NCBI GenBank assembly: GCA_011526085.1
Contig: WYBC01000038.1
Span: forward strand, 248,001-312,000
Source of the DNA: Lysobacter sp.
GTDB taxonomy: Bacteria; Pseudomonadota; Gammaproteobacteria; Xanthomonadales; Xanthomonadaceae
Reading direction: 5' to 3'
Length of the DNA: 64,000 bases
Positions 17,260-25,706 of this stretch are shown here, one piece after another (positions within the stretch are counted from its first letter, which is position 1; each line of letters starts with the position of its first letter). Position numbers and translations under genes: made by a program. The notes below the pieces were generated by a model. That model worked only from the letters and a program-made list of their open reading frames with translations, had not been told where the DNA came from and searched no databases.

Positions 17260-18714
17260 TCAGGGGCTGCGCCAGAGATTCATCGATTCGACCGCGCGAT
17301 CGATGTCCGCTTCGGTGTTGTAGATGTGCGGGCACAGGCGGAAGGTTTCGTCTCCCAGTCGTCCGCCGCCGGAGCCGCCGAACCGGTGCGGCCGCCGCGG
17401 GTCGTACATCCAGTCGTAGAGCGATTCCCGGGGCGGATGGCTCGGCGCTTCGACGCGCACGATGCCCCAGCTTTTCCAGTCTTCCAGCGGTGTCCTCAGC
17501 CGCCAGCCGCTGTCCAGCAGCTTGCCCTTCAGGCGCGTCGCGAGATGGCGCACGCGCCCATACGGATTCCGCGGCATCAGCGCATCCCACACCACCTGGG
17601 TCAGGTCGAGCGTGATCAGATTGACGTCGTCGCGCTGGCCCAGCATCTCGAAGCGCAGCGCATTCGCGGGCATCGCGTCCCAGTGGCCGATCTGGATCCG
17701 GTAGTCGTAGGCGAAGATGCTCGGCTGGAAATTGGCGACCTTGTCCTTGTGCATGTAGAAGATCGCCGTCTCCTTGGGTCCCAGGAACCATTTGTGCGCG
17801 CTGGAGACGAAGCTGTGGCAGTGCGGCCTGCCGAGATTCACCGGCCGCGCGCCCCAGCTCATCGTGCCGTCGATGTGGATGTGGCACTGGTCGTAACCGT
17901 TGCCGGCGACATGATTCCAGATCGATTCGATCGCCGATTCCGGGATCCGCATGCCGTTGCCGTTGCTGGTTTCGCTGAAGGTGACGAAACGGGTGCGGGC
18001 ATCGATGTGGTCGGTGAACTTCCGCGCGATCGTTTCCGCGCTGTCTTCGCGGTCGAGATGGACCAGGATCAGCCGGAAGGGATCGCCCGGCCGGGGCGCG
18101 TCGTCGTCGTGGCGGATGCCGCGATGCGCATCGCGGCGCAGGCGCCAGGCTTCGAGATTGGTGGGATGGTTCTCGTCCCACACGATCACGGTGTCGAGCT
18201 GCGCGGGATCGTCGGTGCGGGTCCAGTGTCGATAGCCGGCGTTGATCGCATTGTTGCCTTCGGAGCTGTTGCGGATCAGCGCCAGGTCGTGCGGGTCGGA
18301 CAATCCCAGCGAGCGCGCCAGGCGCGCGCGCATCGCCGCCAGTTGCCGGACGCGCAGGCCATCGGCGGTGCGCACCTGCTGGGCCACGTTGCGGTTGTAG
18401 GCGCTGCGCAGGAGATTGGCCGCGTTGATCAGTCCGGTCGGCTCCGGGCAGAGGTTCGCGGCGTTCATCGGCACGATCTTCGGCGTGGCGCCCGCGAAGC
18501 CGAAATGCTGCTGGAACAGTTCCCAGAAGCGCTCGCCGTGGATCGTGCTGCGGATCAGGCCGAGCAGCGGCTCGAGTTGCCGCAGCATCGCCTGGCGCTC
18601 ATCGTCGTCGATGAGATCGGCCTCGACGTAACCGTCGAGCAGATCGCGAACATAGGCGGGCGTGATGCGGGCGGCGCGATCCAGCGCGCGGTCGTGATCG
18701 AGCGGATCGAACAT
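17260..18714 (-). CDS. PLP-dependent aminotransferase class V-fold enzyme
   Basis: A 484-residue fold-type I PLP enzyme of the aminotransferase class V group (isopenicillin N epimerase/cysteine desulfurase-like). The probable Schiff-base lysine is K308 in SFVSSAHKWFLGPKET. The ring-stacking region holds CHIHIDGTMSWGARP (D282), and a phosphate-binding stretch RNSSEGNNAINAGY lies near residues 148-161. It has no signal peptide or membrane segment, so it is cytoplasmic. It stands alone between the YbbAP pair and the sigma-factor pair, so substrate and pathway cannot be assigned. Confidence 0.82.
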   Translation of the reverse strand: MFDPLDHDRALDRAARITPAYVRDLLDGYVEADLIDDDERQAMLRQLEPLLGLIRSTIHGERFWELFQQHFGFAGATPKIVPMNAANLCPEPTGLINAANLLRSAYNRNVAQQVRTADGLRVRQLAAMRARLARSLGLSDPHDLALIRNSSEGNNAINAGYRHWTRTDDPAQLDTVIVWDENHPTNLEAWRLRRDAHRGIRHDDDAPRPGDPFRLILVHLDREDSAETIARKFTDHIDARTRFVTFSETSNGNGMRIPESAIESIWNHVAGNGYDQCHIHIDGTMSWGARPVNLGRPHCHSFVSSAHKWFLGPKETAIFYMHKDKVANFQPSIFAYDYRIQIGHWDAMPANALRFEMLGQRDDVNLITLDLTQVVWDALMPRNPYGRVRHLATRLKGKLLDSGWRLRTPLEDWKSWGIVRVEAPSHPPRESLYDWMYDPRRPHRFGGSGGGRLGDETFRLCPHIYNTEADIDRAVESMNLWRSP

Positions 18715-18919
18715 GGCGTGATCCTCCTGTCCATGGCGGATGTCGATGCCGATCCGGCCCGTGCGCCGGGAACGTCGGCAGGACGCGATGCGAAGCGGAT
18801 GCGGGCGATGGCATCCGGAAGATTGCGGCGGTTCCCCCTCGCTTCTGCAGGATGCGACCGGCGATTTTCGGTGTCAAGGCGGCGCATGCGACCGGACGGA
18901 TCGCAGCGCCGCTTTGTGC

Positions 18920-19609
18920 TCACTCCTCGCCGTAACGCTGCAACGCGTCCAGCTCGGCCTGCGCTTTGCGCAGGCTGCCGCCGGCGGCGCCGTCGTCGAG
19001 CTTTTTCCCCAGTGCGGCGCGGCTGGGATGCCGCGACCAGCGATGGAAGATCCAGGTGCCGATCAGGCCGAGCACGCCGACGGCGATGCCGATGTTCAGC
19101 CAATTCGCCAACGGCGAAGACGACTGCGCGACAGCGTAGATGTCGATGCCGGTCGCCGACATCGCGAGGGTCATCATGAAGGGCACCCACATCACCCACC
19201 ACGGCAGGCCCACGCACATGCCGCCGAGCACATAGGCCCTGCGCAGTCGCGCCAGCCTGCGCTGCAGTTCGAGCACCGGCGCGGCATGGTCGATGCGGGC
19301 GATGCCGCCGCAGACGACGCCGGCGGCGATGATGGTCGCGACGCCATAGGCGTGCACGACGAGGCCGGCGAGCAGCAGGTGCAGCGTGTCGCGATGCGAG
19401 GCCCACGCGTCGACGCCGATCAGCACCATCCAGACGCCGAACAGGATCTGGATGATCTGCCCCCAGAACAGCGGGCGCAGGCGGGAGCGGATCCTGCCAA
19501 CCTTGCGTTCGTGCAGCGCTTCGAGCTGCATCCTGTTCTGCAGCGTCAGCCGCGCGTCGAGGGTTTTCCAGGCTTGCTTGAGTTCGTCGAGTTCCATGGG
19601 GGTGTCCAT
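18920..19609 (-). CDS. Membrane protein downstream of an ECF sigma factor
   Basis: A 229-residue protein with a soluble N-terminus (MELDELKQAWKTLDARL), four hydrophobic segments (two at about residues 50-95, two at about 125-190) and a charged C-terminal helix (RKAQAELDALQRYGEE). The stop of the sigma gene lies 38 bp upstream, so it is in the same operon and may act as its regulator. No zinc-binding anti-sigma (ZAS) motif is visible. ATG codons at 19609 and 19597 are both possible starts; neither has a clear Shine-Dalgarno. Function unknown. Confidence 0.7.
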   Translation of the reverse strand: MDTPMELDELKQAWKTLDARLTLQNRMQLEALHERKVGRIRSRLRPLFWGQIIQILFGVWMVLIGVDAWASHRDTLHLLLAGLVVHAYGVATIIAAGVVCGGIARIDHAAPVLELQRRLARLRRAYVLGGMCVGLPWWVMWVPFMMTLAMSATGIDIYAVAQSSSPLANWLNIGIAVGVLGLIGTWIFHRWSRHPSRAALGKKLDDGAAGGSLRKAQAELDALQRYGEE

Positions 19610-19647
19610 CGTGGGAGTTGCCTCGCAGAGCGGCCTCGTGGGGGAGG

Positions 19648-20178
19648 TCAGGAAGGGTCGGCGTCCGCGAGTTGTTCGCGGATGCGTTGTTTGAGCCGGT
19701 TGAGCTTGGTCGAGACGTTGCTTTCGGTGATGCCCAGCACGTCGGCGATCTCGCGCTGGGTGCGTTCTTCCAGCCACAGCAGCAACAGCGCGCGATCCAG
19801 CGGCGCCTGGCGATCGATCACCGCGTACAGCGCGCGGATGCGCTGGTCGCTTTCGTGCCGTGCGGCGCCGTCCTCGACCGCGAGCCCGTCGTGGGCGTCG
19901 TGGTGGTTGCCATGGTGATCGTCCAGTGGCACGTCGCGCGCGCGTCCGCCGGCGGTGCGGACGTGCGAGATCGCCACGTTCAGCGCGATCCGGTACATCC
20001 AGGTGGAGAACGGCCGCGCCGGGTCGTAGCCCGGAAACGCGCGCCACAACTGCGCGGCGATCTCCTGCGCGAGATCCTGGCGGTCCTCGGCGTGCCGGCA
20101 ATAGGTGTTCGCCACCTTGAACACGATGCCGCGATGCGCGTCGAGCAGGGCGGCGAAGCGGGCGCGGGGCGAATCCAT
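19648..20178 (-). CDS. ECF-type RNA polymerase sigma factor
   Basis: A 176-residue sigma-70 family protein. Region 2 includes AEDRQDLAQEIAAQLWRAFP and STWMYRIALNVAISHVR; region 4 includes LLLWLEERTQREIADVLGIT, a helix-turn-helix. The linker DDHHGNHHDAHDG is unusually His-rich. A GTG seven codons upstream (20199) could also start translation; ATG 20178 is preferred because the extra residues are not sigma-like. Followed closely by a four-helix membrane protein that may hold or release it. Targets are unknown; no obvious matching promoter pair was found in front of the gene. Confidence 0.88.
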   Translation of the reverse strand: MDSPRARFAALLDAHRGIVFKVANTYCRHAEDRQDLAQEIAAQLWRAFPGYDPARPFSTWMYRIALNVAISHVRTAGGRARDVPLDDHHGNHHDAHDGLAVEDGAARHESDQRIRALYAVIDRQAPLDRALLLLWLEERTQREIADVLGITESNVSTKLNRLKQRIREQLADADPS

Positions 20179-20303
20179 GGAGGTGTCGGTGGCGATCACG
20201 GCGGCGGGTCTTGTCGAGGATGCTCACATGATTCGCGGCGGGGCGGGAAACCTCACACCGGCCGGTTAAAATGCGTCGATGCCTGCCGAATCCGATCTCC
20301 GCC

Positions 20304-21386
20304 ATGGCCGCTGACCGCGGCGACGCCGCGCTCGAAGTCCTGTTCCTGCCCTTCGCCACGGGCGCGCTGGCGTGGCCGCGCGCCGGGGGCGTGCCGTTCC
20401 TGCGCGCGCGCGACGGCTGGCCGCTGCGCGAAGCGGCGCGCCCCGGATTGATCTGCGAACAGAGCTTCAGGCCGGAGGCCGATGCGCTGGCGCGTTCCGG
20501 CTGGCGCGTGCGCGATGCCGAAACGGTCGATGCCGAAGCGGGCGATGCCGAAGCGGTCGATGACGCGGCGTCGCATCCGCTGGTGCTGCTGTTGCCGCCG
20601 CGGCAGCGCGACGAAGCGCGCGCGCTGTTCGCCCGCGCGGTTGCGTCCTGCGCGCCCGGTGGCGTCGTGGTCGCCTGCATGCCGAACGACGAAGGCGCGA
20701 AATCCGGCGAAGCCGATCTGAAGGCGCTCGCGGGCCTGTCCGGCAGCCTGTCGAAGCATCACTGCCGCGTGTTCTGGGCGACGGTCGGCGCGTCGACCAC
20801 TGATGCGGCGCTGCTCGCCGGATGGCGCGCGCTGGATGCGCCGCGTCCGATCCTCGACGGACGGTTCGTCAGCCGTCCCGGCGTCTTCGCCTGGGATCGC
20901 ATCGATGCGGCGTCCGCACTGCTCGCCGCGCATCTGCCCGACGATCTGCACGGCCGCGCCGCGGACCTGGGCTGCGGTTACGGCTATCTCTCGGTCGAAC
21001 TGCTGCGGCGCTGCCCCGGCATCGTGTCCCTGGATCTGTACGAGGCCGAAGCGCGCGCGCTGGCGCTGGCGAAGCGCAATCTCGACGCCTTCGCCGCGCG
21101 TCTGCCGCTCGGCTTCCACTGGCACGATGTCGCCGCCGGCTTGCCGCAGCGCTACGACGTCATCGTGACCAATCCACCGTTCCATGCGCAGGGCCGCGCG
21201 GAGCGTCCGGACATTGGCCGCGCGTTCATCGCCGCCGCGGCCGATGCGCTGCATCCGGGCGGCCGCCTCTGGCTGGTCGCGAACCGCCATCTGCCCTACG
21301 AGCAGGTGCTGGATGCGCGCTTCGGCACGGTGCGCACGGTGGCCCAGGCGGAGGGCTTCAAGATCATCGAGGCGGTGAACGCATGA
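20304..21386 (+). CDS. rsmC: Class I methyltransferase, RsmC/RlmG-like 16S rRNA guanine-N2 methyltransferase
   Basis: A 360-residue protein with a degenerate N-terminal methyltransferase domain and an active C-terminal one, the RsmC layout. The SAM-binding motif I is AADLGCGYGYLSVELL (around residue 220). The catalytic motif is VIVTNPPFH, then HPGGRLWLVANRHLPYE, which matches the RsmC/RlmG family that methylates guanine N2 in rRNA (G1207 of 16S rRNA for RsmC). The stretch RDAETVDAEAGDAEAVDDAA is a short repeat-like insertion. ATG 20304 is chosen over 20271 since the upstream residues MRRCLPNPISA are not conserved in type. It precedes rsuA by 24 bp, so two rRNA-modifying enzymes are paired. 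Confidence 0.8.
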   Translation: MAADRGDAALEVLFLPFATGALAWPRAGGVPFLRARDGWPLREAARPGLICEQSFRPEADALARSGWRVRDAETVDAEAGDAEAVDDAASHPLVLLLPPRQRDEARALFARAVASCAPGGVVVACMPNDEGAKSGEADLKALAGLSGSLSKHHCRVFWATVGASTTDAALLAGWRALDAPRPILDGRFVSRPGVFAWDRIDAASALLAAHLPDDLHGRAADLGCGYGYLSVELLRRCPGIVSLDLYEAEARALALAKRNLDAFAARLPLGFHWHDVAAGLPQRYDVIVTNPPFHAQGRAERPDIGRAFIAAAADALHPGGRLWLVANRHLPYEQVLDARFGTVRTVAQAEGFKIIEAVNA

Positions 21387-21410
21387 GGATGAAATCATGG
21401 TGGTGAAATC

Positions 21411-22136
21411 GTGAAACTGCTCAGACTCATCGCCAATCTCGGCTACGGCAGCCGCAAGCAGGTGACCGCGCTGTTCCGCGAGGGCCGCATCACCGACGCC
21501 GACGGCGAGGTGCTGTACGCCGACGACGAACTCGGCGTGCACGCGACCCACGACGCCGTGCGCGTCGACGGCGAGCCGCTGGACCCGGCGCCGGGCCTGC
21601 TGCTGATGCTGCACAAACCGGCGGGCTATACCTGTTCGACCAGGGACCAGGGCCGGTTGATCTACGACCTGCTGCCGCCGCGTTTCCGCCTGCGCGATCC
21701 GGTGCTGTCGACGGTGGGCCGGCTCGATCGCGAGACCAGCGGCCTGCTGCTGATGACCGACGACGGCGCGCTGCTGCACCGGATCATTTCGCCGAAAGCG
21801 GAAATCCCCAAGGTCTACGAGGCCACGCTGGCGCGACCGCTGCGCGGCGACGAAGCGGCGTTGTTCGCCAGCGGCACGCTGATGCTCGAATCCGAACAGA
21901 AACCGCTGCTGCCCGCGGAACTCGAGACGCTCGATCCGCAGCGCGCGCGGCTGACGCTGCACGAAGGCCGCTACCACCAAGTGCGGCGCATGTTCGCGGC
22001 GGTCGACAATCACGTCGAGACGCTGCATCGCGTGTCGGTCGGCGGCCTGTCGCTCGACGGTCTCGAAGCCGGGCGCTGGCGCGCACTGGACGATGCGGAC
22101 CAGGCGCGGTTGTTCGCCGGGCCGCCGCAGGCATGA
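21411..22136 (+). CDS. rsuA: 16S rRNA pseudouridine synthase (RsuA family)
   Basis: A 241-residue protein starting at GTG (21411). An S4 RNA-binding domain (KLLRLIANLGYGSRKQVTAL) is followed by the pseudouridine synthase core, with catalytic Asp106 in VGRLDRETSGLLLMT and the LHKPAGYTCS motif. The segment LTLHEGRYHQVRRMF is the usual family motif III. RsuA isomerises U516 of 16S rRNA. It lies 24 bp behind the RsmC-like gene and probably shares its transcript. Confidence 0.88.
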   Translation: MKLLRLIANLGYGSRKQVTALFREGRITDADGEVLYADDELGVHATHDAVRVDGEPLDPAPGLLLMLHKPAGYTCSTRDQGRLIYDLLPPRFRLRDPVLSTVGRLDRETSGLLLMTDDGALLHRIISPKAEIPKVYEATLARPLRGDEAALFASGTLMLESEQKPLLPAELETLDPQRARLTLHEGRYHQVRRMFAAVDNHVETLHRVSVGGLSLDGLEAGRWRALDDADQARLFAGPPQA

Positions 22137-22142
22137 TGGAGC

Positions 22143-22164
22143 GATGACGCGTCGCCGCGTCATC
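22143..22164 (+). terminator. Possible weak terminator after rsuA
   Basis: Stem GATGACGCG, loop TCGC, stem CGCGTCATC, 7 bp after the stop codon. No T run follows, so function is uncertain. Confidence 0.35.
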
Positions 22165-22254
22165 CGTTCGCGACACGGCAGCCGGCCTGCCGGCCTGGCG
22201 ATACCCGGTTTGCCGGGGGCGCCGTTTCCGTTCAGGAAGATCGGTGGCGAGACA

Positions 22255-22270
22255 CTGTCAGAAATGACAG
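22255..22270. promoter_or_regulatory. Inverted repeat upstream of the VirB5-like gene
   Basis: CTGTCA-GAAA-TGACAG, a perfect 6-bp inverted repeat with a GAAA centre, about 245 bp ahead of the VirB5-like start. It could be an operator or a small RNA hairpin; nothing else supports either reading. Confidence 0.3.
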
Positions 22271-22514
22271 CTGGCCGCGGCGGGGCGACAGGTTGTGAAC
22301 TGGACCCGCATTCCGTTCATCGGAATGTGCGGGCCCCCGACCGCCTTGTCGTTCGAGACGATCGAGCGACATCAGCCATATCGATCAGAGCGTGGATCGA
22401 CGATCGCTCGCGTGGACGCGAGGCGTCGGGCATGCCGCCGCAATGAGCGCATGGCGCCACGGGGACGCAGTCGACCGTCGATGTCCCAGATGCCCGCCCG
22501 TGCGAGGAGTGCCC

Positions 22515-23264
22515 ATGCGAGTCGATCGAACATTTCCTGCGAACCGCGCCGTCGCCGGTGTCGTCCTCGTCGTCGCGCTGGCCTCCGGTCTCTCGGCCGG
22601 TCCCGCGCATGCGCTTGGCGGGATCGTGCACGATCCGATCCAGACCGCCAGGCATCTGGCCGAGTTCAGGGAACAATTGGCGCGATGGCGCGCCACCGTG
22701 GCGCACTATCAGCAGCAGCTGATCCGCCTGCGCGGCATGGAATTCGCGCCGACCGCGATGGACGCAGCGTTTCCCGAAGTGCCGGAGGAATACGGCGTGG
22801 AGGATGCCTGCCGCAAGGGCGATACCGGCGTGATCGGCGAGATCACCGAATTCTTCCGGCCCAGCGCGGATGCCGAGATCATCGAGCAGCAGTTGCTGAT
22901 CTGCAAGCGCATCGTCAAGGCCGAGAACATGAAGTACAACGAAACCGTGCGATTCCTCAACAACATGCGCGCACGGCAGCAGGCGTTGGCGCGGATCGAC
23001 ACCGCGCGCGCCGGCGTCGGCACCGAGCAGGGCCGGCTGCAATCGATCAATTTCGATCTGGAGCGCTACGAGAAAAGCACGAAGATGGACCACGATCGCT
23101 GGAGCGCCATGATCGTGGCCTACGACAATTACATCGCATCGTTGAACCGGTTCCAGGTACGGCTGAGCGAACGGGCATTGAAGGGCAAGCAGCCCGATGT
23201 GTTCAGCGCCGTCGTCCAGGGCGAGGTGCTGCGGCGCACCCTTCGCGAGATGCGCGAGCCGTAA
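22515..23264 (+). CDS. VirB5/TrbJ-like type IV secretion protein
   Basis: A 249-residue exported protein: a signal peptide (about residues 1-33, ending near AHALGG), then long amphipathic helices (TARHLAEFREQLARWRATVA and RIDTARAGVGTEQGRLQS) typical of VirB5/TrbJ minor pilins that bridge T4SS pilus and membrane. Two Cys (DACRKGD and LLICKRIV) may form a disulfide. GAGGAG 5 nt before the ATG supports the start. A VirB6/TrbL-like gene follows at 78 bp, so the pair looks like a partial T4SS. No VirB4, VirB8-11 or VirD4 in the window. Confidence 0.7.
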   Translation: MRVDRTFPANRAVAGVVLVVALASGLSAGPAHALGGIVHDPIQTARHLAEFREQLARWRATVAHYQQQLIRLRGMEFAPTAMDAAFPEVPEEYGVEDACRKGDTGVIGEITEFFRPSADAEIIEQQLLICKRIVKAENMKYNETVRFLNNMRARQQALARIDTARAGVGTEQGRLQSINFDLERYEKSTKMDHDRWSAMIVAYDNYIASLNRFQVRLSERALKGKQPDVFSAVVQGEVLRRTLREMREP

Positions 23265-23341
23265 TCCCCCGGCGCGGCGCACCCGTCCGGTGGCGCCGAA
23301 TTCGCCGGGGATCGAGATCCGGGCGAACAACAGGAAACGCG

Positions 23342-24547
23342 ATGGACAGCCAGACGATGCTGATGGCGGTGGAGAGTGCGTTCGGCGCCGATGGCGCCTG
23401 GTCCGGCATGCGGCCGTTGGCGGGCACGGTCACCGATCTGGGCAATCTCTTCTTTTTCTACGAGATCAAGGAATTCGTCAATTACCGGATCGACCGTTTC
23501 ATGGAAGGCTTCATCGGCCGGACGATGTCGCTGGCCGGCGCGGTCGCGCTGGTCCTGATGACGCTCTGGGTCATGTTCAAGGGGATCCGCATCCTGACCG
23601 GCAAGAGCCAGGAATCGATGATGGCGCTGGTGATGGATTCGTTGCGCGCCACGCTGATCGTGGCTGCGGCCACGACGGTGGCGGCCGGCGGCTCGTCGGT
23701 CGTCACGCTGATGGCCGACGAAATGACCGACGCCATCTATCAGACGGTCACCGGCGAAGTCGAGGACAACCCGTACAGCGCGATCGACAAGAGCCTGGGC
23801 TACATGCAGTTGGCGATGCTCAGCATCGACGCGCTGCAGATCAGCGGCGACCAGACGGTCGCGGCCGCGAAGACGCGCGCGCAGGTGTTCACCGGCGTGG
23901 GCATCGCCGGCCCGGCGCTCGTCGGCGGCACCCTGTTGATGCTCAACCGGATCGCGATCGCGCTGTTCGTTGGGCTCGGGCCCATTTTCATCCTGTGCCT
24001 GCTGTTCGACGCCACCAAGCAACTCTTCAGCAAGTGGCTGCTGTTCGGCATCGGCACGATGTTTTCGCTGGGCGTGCTGAGCGTGATGGTCAGTCTCGCG
24101 CTGGACGTGGTGCTGGCGGTGGCGGCCTCGTTCTGGGTCGGCAATTTTCTCGGCACCCGCACCGAAGGCATCAGCAGCATGGCGCTGCAGCAGGGCGGCC
24201 TCGGGCTGGTGATGACCATGCTGATCGTGACCGTGCCGCCGATGGCCGCATCGTTCTTCCAGGGTACGCTGGGCCAGTTCTCGGCGGCCAACGCGTTCAT
24301 GCTGCCGGGCGGTTTCGGTGGCCGCAGACAGGACAGCCATCTTCATGCCGTGTCGCAGTCGCGTCACGAGGGTCATGACCGGCAGGCGGCGCCGCAGAAC
24401 ACGGCCCAGGGCGGGCATGTCGGCCATCAGCCGCCTCCGAAGATGGGCAGCTACAATGATCCCGCCACGTCTCCCAGGTTCGATTCGCCCGAGACGGCGC
24501 AGGACACGATCAAGACCGAATCCTTCCGTCAGCGCGATCGCACATGA
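23342..24547 (+). CDS. VirB6/TrbL-like type IV secretion membrane protein
   Basis: A 401-residue polytopic protein with about six hydrophobic segments between residues 60 and 310. The segments LVLMTLWVMFKGIRILTGKS and IALFVGLGPIFILCLLFDAT are characteristic of VirB6/TrbL inner-membrane channel components. The last 90 residues are hydrophilic, His/Gln/Pro-rich (HLHAVSQSRHEGHDRQAA) and probably cytoplasmic or periplasmic tail, unlike the compact core. The ATG follows the VirB5-like gene by 77 bp. The TGA stop overlaps an ATG of the next frame. Confidence 0.8.
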   Translation: MDSQTMLMAVESAFGADGAWSGMRPLAGTVTDLGNLFFFYEIKEFVNYRIDRFMEGFIGRTMSLAGAVALVLMTLWVMFKGIRILTGKSQESMMALVMDSLRATLIVAAATTVAAGGSSVVTLMADEMTDAIYQTVTGEVEDNPYSAIDKSLGYMQLAMLSIDALQISGDQTVAAAKTRAQVFTGVGIAGPALVGGTLLMLNRIAIALFVGLGPIFILCLLFDATKQLFSKWLLFGIGTMFSLGVLSVMVSLALDVVLAVAASFWVGNFLGTRTEGISSMALQQGGLGLVMTMLIVTVPPMAASFFQGTLGQFSAANAFMLPGGFGGRRQDSHLHAVSQSRHEGHDRQAAPQNTAQGGHVGHQPPPKMGSYNDPATSPRFDSPETAQDTIKTESFRQRDRT

Positions 24548-24615
24548 TTCCGGACAACATCGAACACATTCCATCCGCGCGCGCCTCTCGCCGGCCCGGA
24601 TGGCGGAGGAAGGCG

Positions 24616-25125
24616 ATGATCGGCAAAGCCATGCATGCGCTGCTGTGGGCGACATTGGGTTTCGCCGCACACGCGGAAAACGGTTGCCCCGCGGGGTACG
24701 AGCCCTGGAAGGTTCCGGTCCAGAGCATGAGCGACTGCATGGCGATTCCCGACTACGGGCAGCCGCAGGCGACAGCCCCGCCCGAAGGCGCCGCGACGCG
24801 ATGGATCAGCCGCTGGGGCGCGATCGCGATCGGCTCCACGGCCGGTGGTGGCGGGGTGGGCGTGTCCGTCGACCAGAGCAGTCGCCGCAAGGCCGAATCC
24901 GCGGCCATGAAGACCTGCCGCGACACCGGTGGCGGCAAGGCATGCGAGGTGTTTTCCTACCGCGACCAGTGCGCCGTGGTGGCATGGGGCCAGACCAGTT
25001 ACGTGGTGCGCAGCGCGGAATCGGTGGACGTGGCCTCCGGCGTCGCGCTCGACCAGTGCCGCCGGATCACGGACGGATGTCGGATCTTCTACAGCGCCTG
25101 CAGCCTGCCGCAGCCTTCGCGCTGA
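24616..25125 (+). CDS. DUF4189-domain exported protein
   Basis: A 169-residue exported protein. The signal peptide MIGKAMHALLWATLGFAAHA precedes ENGCPAGYEPW. The C-terminal 95 residues fit DUF4189: RWGAIAIGSTAGG, AMKTCRDTGGGKACEVF, DQCAVVAWG and paired Cys near the end. The ATG at 24616 has GGAGGAAGG 4-5 nt upstream; an earlier in-frame ATG (24544) overlaps the VirB6 stop but would bury the signal peptide. DUF4189 proteins lie next to VirB6-like genes in Xanthomonadaceae as I recall, so it may be a partner or immunity-type protein; unproven. Confidence 0.75.
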   Translation: MIGKAMHALLWATLGFAAHAENGCPAGYEPWKVPVQSMSDCMAIPDYGQPQATAPPEGAATRWISRWGAIAIGSTAGGGGVGVSVDQSSRRKAESAAMKTCRDTGGGKACEVFSYRDQCAVVAWGQTSYVVRSAESVDVASGVALDQCRRITDGCRIFYSACSLPQPSR

Positions 25126-25137
25126 CGCCTGCGCAGA

Positions 25138-25701
25138 TCAGGGCGCATCGAGCAACGCACGGAACCCTTCGAGGCCGAGGGTCTCCATCGTCCGCAGATT
25201 GCGCTCGACGATGATGTCGGCGTCCGGATAGGCCGCCACCGCGCGATCGAGGCTGTCCTCGCGCAGCAGGTGCAGGGTCGGGTAGGGCGCGCGGTTGGTG
25301 CCGTTGCCCGGATCGTCGGGATCGCTGTCGGCGAACTGGTACTGCGGGTGGAAACTCGCCACCTGCAGCACGCCGTCGAGTTCGAGCGCCTCGATCAGCG
25401 CATCGACGCGATCGAGGAAATCGTTGTAGTCGAGGAAGTCGGTCAGCACCCGCGGATGGACCAGCAGGGTGGTGTCGATCGCGTCCGGGGGCGTATCGCG
25501 CAGGCGCAGCAGTTCTTCTCCCAACTCTTCCAGCAGATCGTCCTCGAGTTCGGCGTCGCTGAGCACGAAGCGCACCTGCCGCTTGACGTACACCGCCTTC
25601 GCGAAGGGGCAGAGATTCAGCCCGATCACCGCGCGTTCCAGCCAGCGGCGGGTGGCGAGGAGTTCGGCGGGCTCCGATGTCTGGTCGACCGGGTCGTGCA
25701 T
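25138..25701 (-). CDS. DUF1415 family protein
   Basis: A 187-residue cytoplasmic protein matching DUF1415: early motif VIGLNLCPFAKAVYV, then TLLVHPRVLTDFLDYNDFLD and FHPQYQFADSDPDDPGN, with APYPTLHLLREDSLD near the end. The function of this family is not established. It is co-oriented with yajQ, 5 bp downstream of its stop, so the two share an operon. Its 3' end lies 12 bp from the convergent DUF4189 gene. Confidence 0.85.
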   Translation of the reverse strand: MHDPVDQTSEPAELLATRRWLERAVIGLNLCPFAKAVYVKRQVRFVLSDAELEDDLLEELGEELLRLRDTPPDAIDTTLLVHPRVLTDFLDYNDFLDRVDALIEALELDGVLQVASFHPQYQFADSDPDDPGNGTNRAPYPTLHLLREDSLDRAVAAYPDADIIVERNLRTMETLGLEGFRALLDAP

Positions 25702-25706
25702 CGCGC

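Larger units (their letters stand above)
22137..22514. other. Gap upstream of the VirB5-like gene
   Basis: No gene seen in this 378-bp gap. Right after the rsuA stop a 9-bp stem (GATGACGCG / CGCGTCATC, 22143-22164) may end that transcript. A second palindrome, CTGTCA-GAAA-TGACAG, lies at 22255-22270. Promoter hexamers for the following operon are not obvious. Confidence 0.45.

Noticed and set aside
20522-20570. GATGCCGAAGCGG repeats as a mobile or variable element
   Set aside because: A short in-frame coding repeat within the RsmC-like N-terminal domain; too few units to be called a functional tandem repeat.
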